DNA from: DASRHK01 sp963776465
GTDB lineage: Bacteria; Pseudomonadota; Gammaproteobacteria; Nevskiales; Nevskiaceae
Length of the DNA: 64,000 bases
Reading direction: 5' to 3'
Assembly: GCA_963776465.1 (NCBI GenBank)
Contig: CAVZMV010000002.1
Location: forward strand, 1,922,001 to 1,986,000
Below are positions 63,868 to 64,000 of the stretch, piece after piece. Each line of letters starts with the position of its first letter. The stretch's first letter is position 1. The notes under the pieces were generated by a model. That model saw only the letters and a program-made list of their open reading frames with translations. It was not told the origin of the DNA and did not search any database. Made by a program: the position numbers and the translations under genes.

Positions 63868-64000
63868 TCAACCCAGCGCGAGCACGCTGTTCAGCAGCAA
63901 CCGCACCAGCATCGTCTGGCGGGTGACGCCGGTCTTGCAGAAGATCGAGCGCAGATGGGTGCGCGCGGTGTTGCGCCGCACGTTCATCTTCTCGGCGGCC
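63868..64000 (-). CDS. LuxR-type response regulator, C-terminal end (runs off right edge)
   Basis: The last 44 codons are present: AAEKMNVRRNTARTHLRSIF, KTGVTRQTMLVRLLL and NSVLALG. This is the second half of a LuxR/NarL helix-turn-helix, including the recognition helix (TARTHLRSIF) and the closing helix. The upstream sensory domain and start lie beyond the right edge. It is transcribed toward the TSP3 gene and is the natural candidate for local control of it. Confidence 0.8.
   Translation of the reverse strand, partial: AAEKMNVRRNTARTHLRSIFCKTGVTRQTMLVRLLLNSVLALG

Noticed and set aside
1..64000. CRISPR arrays, tRNA or rRNA genes, complete insertion sequences
   Set aside because: No regularly spaced direct repeats, cloverleaf or rRNA-like sequence, and no transposase gene were seen by eye. 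A covariance-model scan would be needed for certainty.

Overview
The window is strongly GC-rich, densely coded DNA with the look of a lipid-, steroid- or xenobiotic-degrading gammaproteobacterium. A member of the Nevskiales/Solimonadaceae is my best guess. That is an inference from gene content: a WS/DGAT wax-ester synthase, DUF1302/DUF1329 outer-membrane pairs, an MMPL-type RND exporter, a GlyGly-CTERM protease, TonB uptake and a meta-cleavage side-chain pathway. No rRNA, tRNA, CRISPR array or intact mobile element was seen.

Layout. 1-8.5 kb: partial WS/DGAT, a DUF1302 protein, a flavin reductase fused to a MarR-like domain, a GFA-type zinc protein, a three-gene minus operon (DUF1214, sulfotransferase, SDR), an NTF2-like protein and an ICMT-like methyltransferase. 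8.5-14.7 kb: a 2OG-Fe dioxygenase, a GlyGly-CTERM zinc protease, and a tightly coupled operon for the lower meta-cleavage pathway (hydrolase, hydratase, aldolase, acylating acetaldehyde dehydrogenase, SRPBCC protein), like TesDEFG/HsaDEFG of steroid degradation. 14.7-26.4 kb: SDR, a frameshifted RND exporter, an S53 peptidase, an EthA-like Baeyer-Villiger monooxygenase, a LolA-like protein, a sulfatase with its own formylglycine-generating enzyme, another SDR and an NTF2-like protein. 26.4-39.3 kb: an operon DUF1302-DUF1329-haloalkane dehalogenase-lipoprotein, a duplicated DsbA/HCCA-isomerase-like protein with a TetR regulator, a second sulfatase, a DUF1214/DUF1254 pair and a frameshifted LCAT-like lipase. 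39.3-47.7 kb: esterase, TonB receptor, CocE-type hydrolase, MFS transporter and carboxylesterase, a plausible ester uptake and hydrolysis block. 47.7-53.6 kb: a more eroded zone with a threonine-dehydratase remnant, a FIST protein with a hybrid histidine kinase, an integrase remnant, an rpoE-type sigma gene without rseA/rseB, and a Crp/Fnr regulator. 53.6-64 kb: a DUF1330-like protein, an MBL hydrolase, a PPIase/HupE/DUF3604 cassette, a 38-residue basic protein, DUF72, DUF4124, a nitronate-monooxygenase family protein, a thrombospondin-type-3 repeat protein and the end of a LuxR regulator.

The main non-obvious signal is a near-palindromic 15-bp element, consensus TTTACATsATGTCAA, found at four promoter regions (31658, 32319, 36781, 55577). 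At three of them it covers the -35 box of the minus-strand promoter with the same -35/-10 spacing. The four sites would place about fifteen genes in one regulon. One unit carries a TetR-family gene, which is the obvious candidate regulator and would then be autoregulated.

A second theme is small dispersed palindromic repeats of four families. Several lie inside genes: a 21-bp family is read in frame in four proteins, another supplies the start of a lipoprotein signal peptide, and another supplies a protein C-terminus and a stop codon. Two genes (RND exporter, LCAT-like lipase) carry single-base frameshifts. These could be real mutations or sequencing errors.
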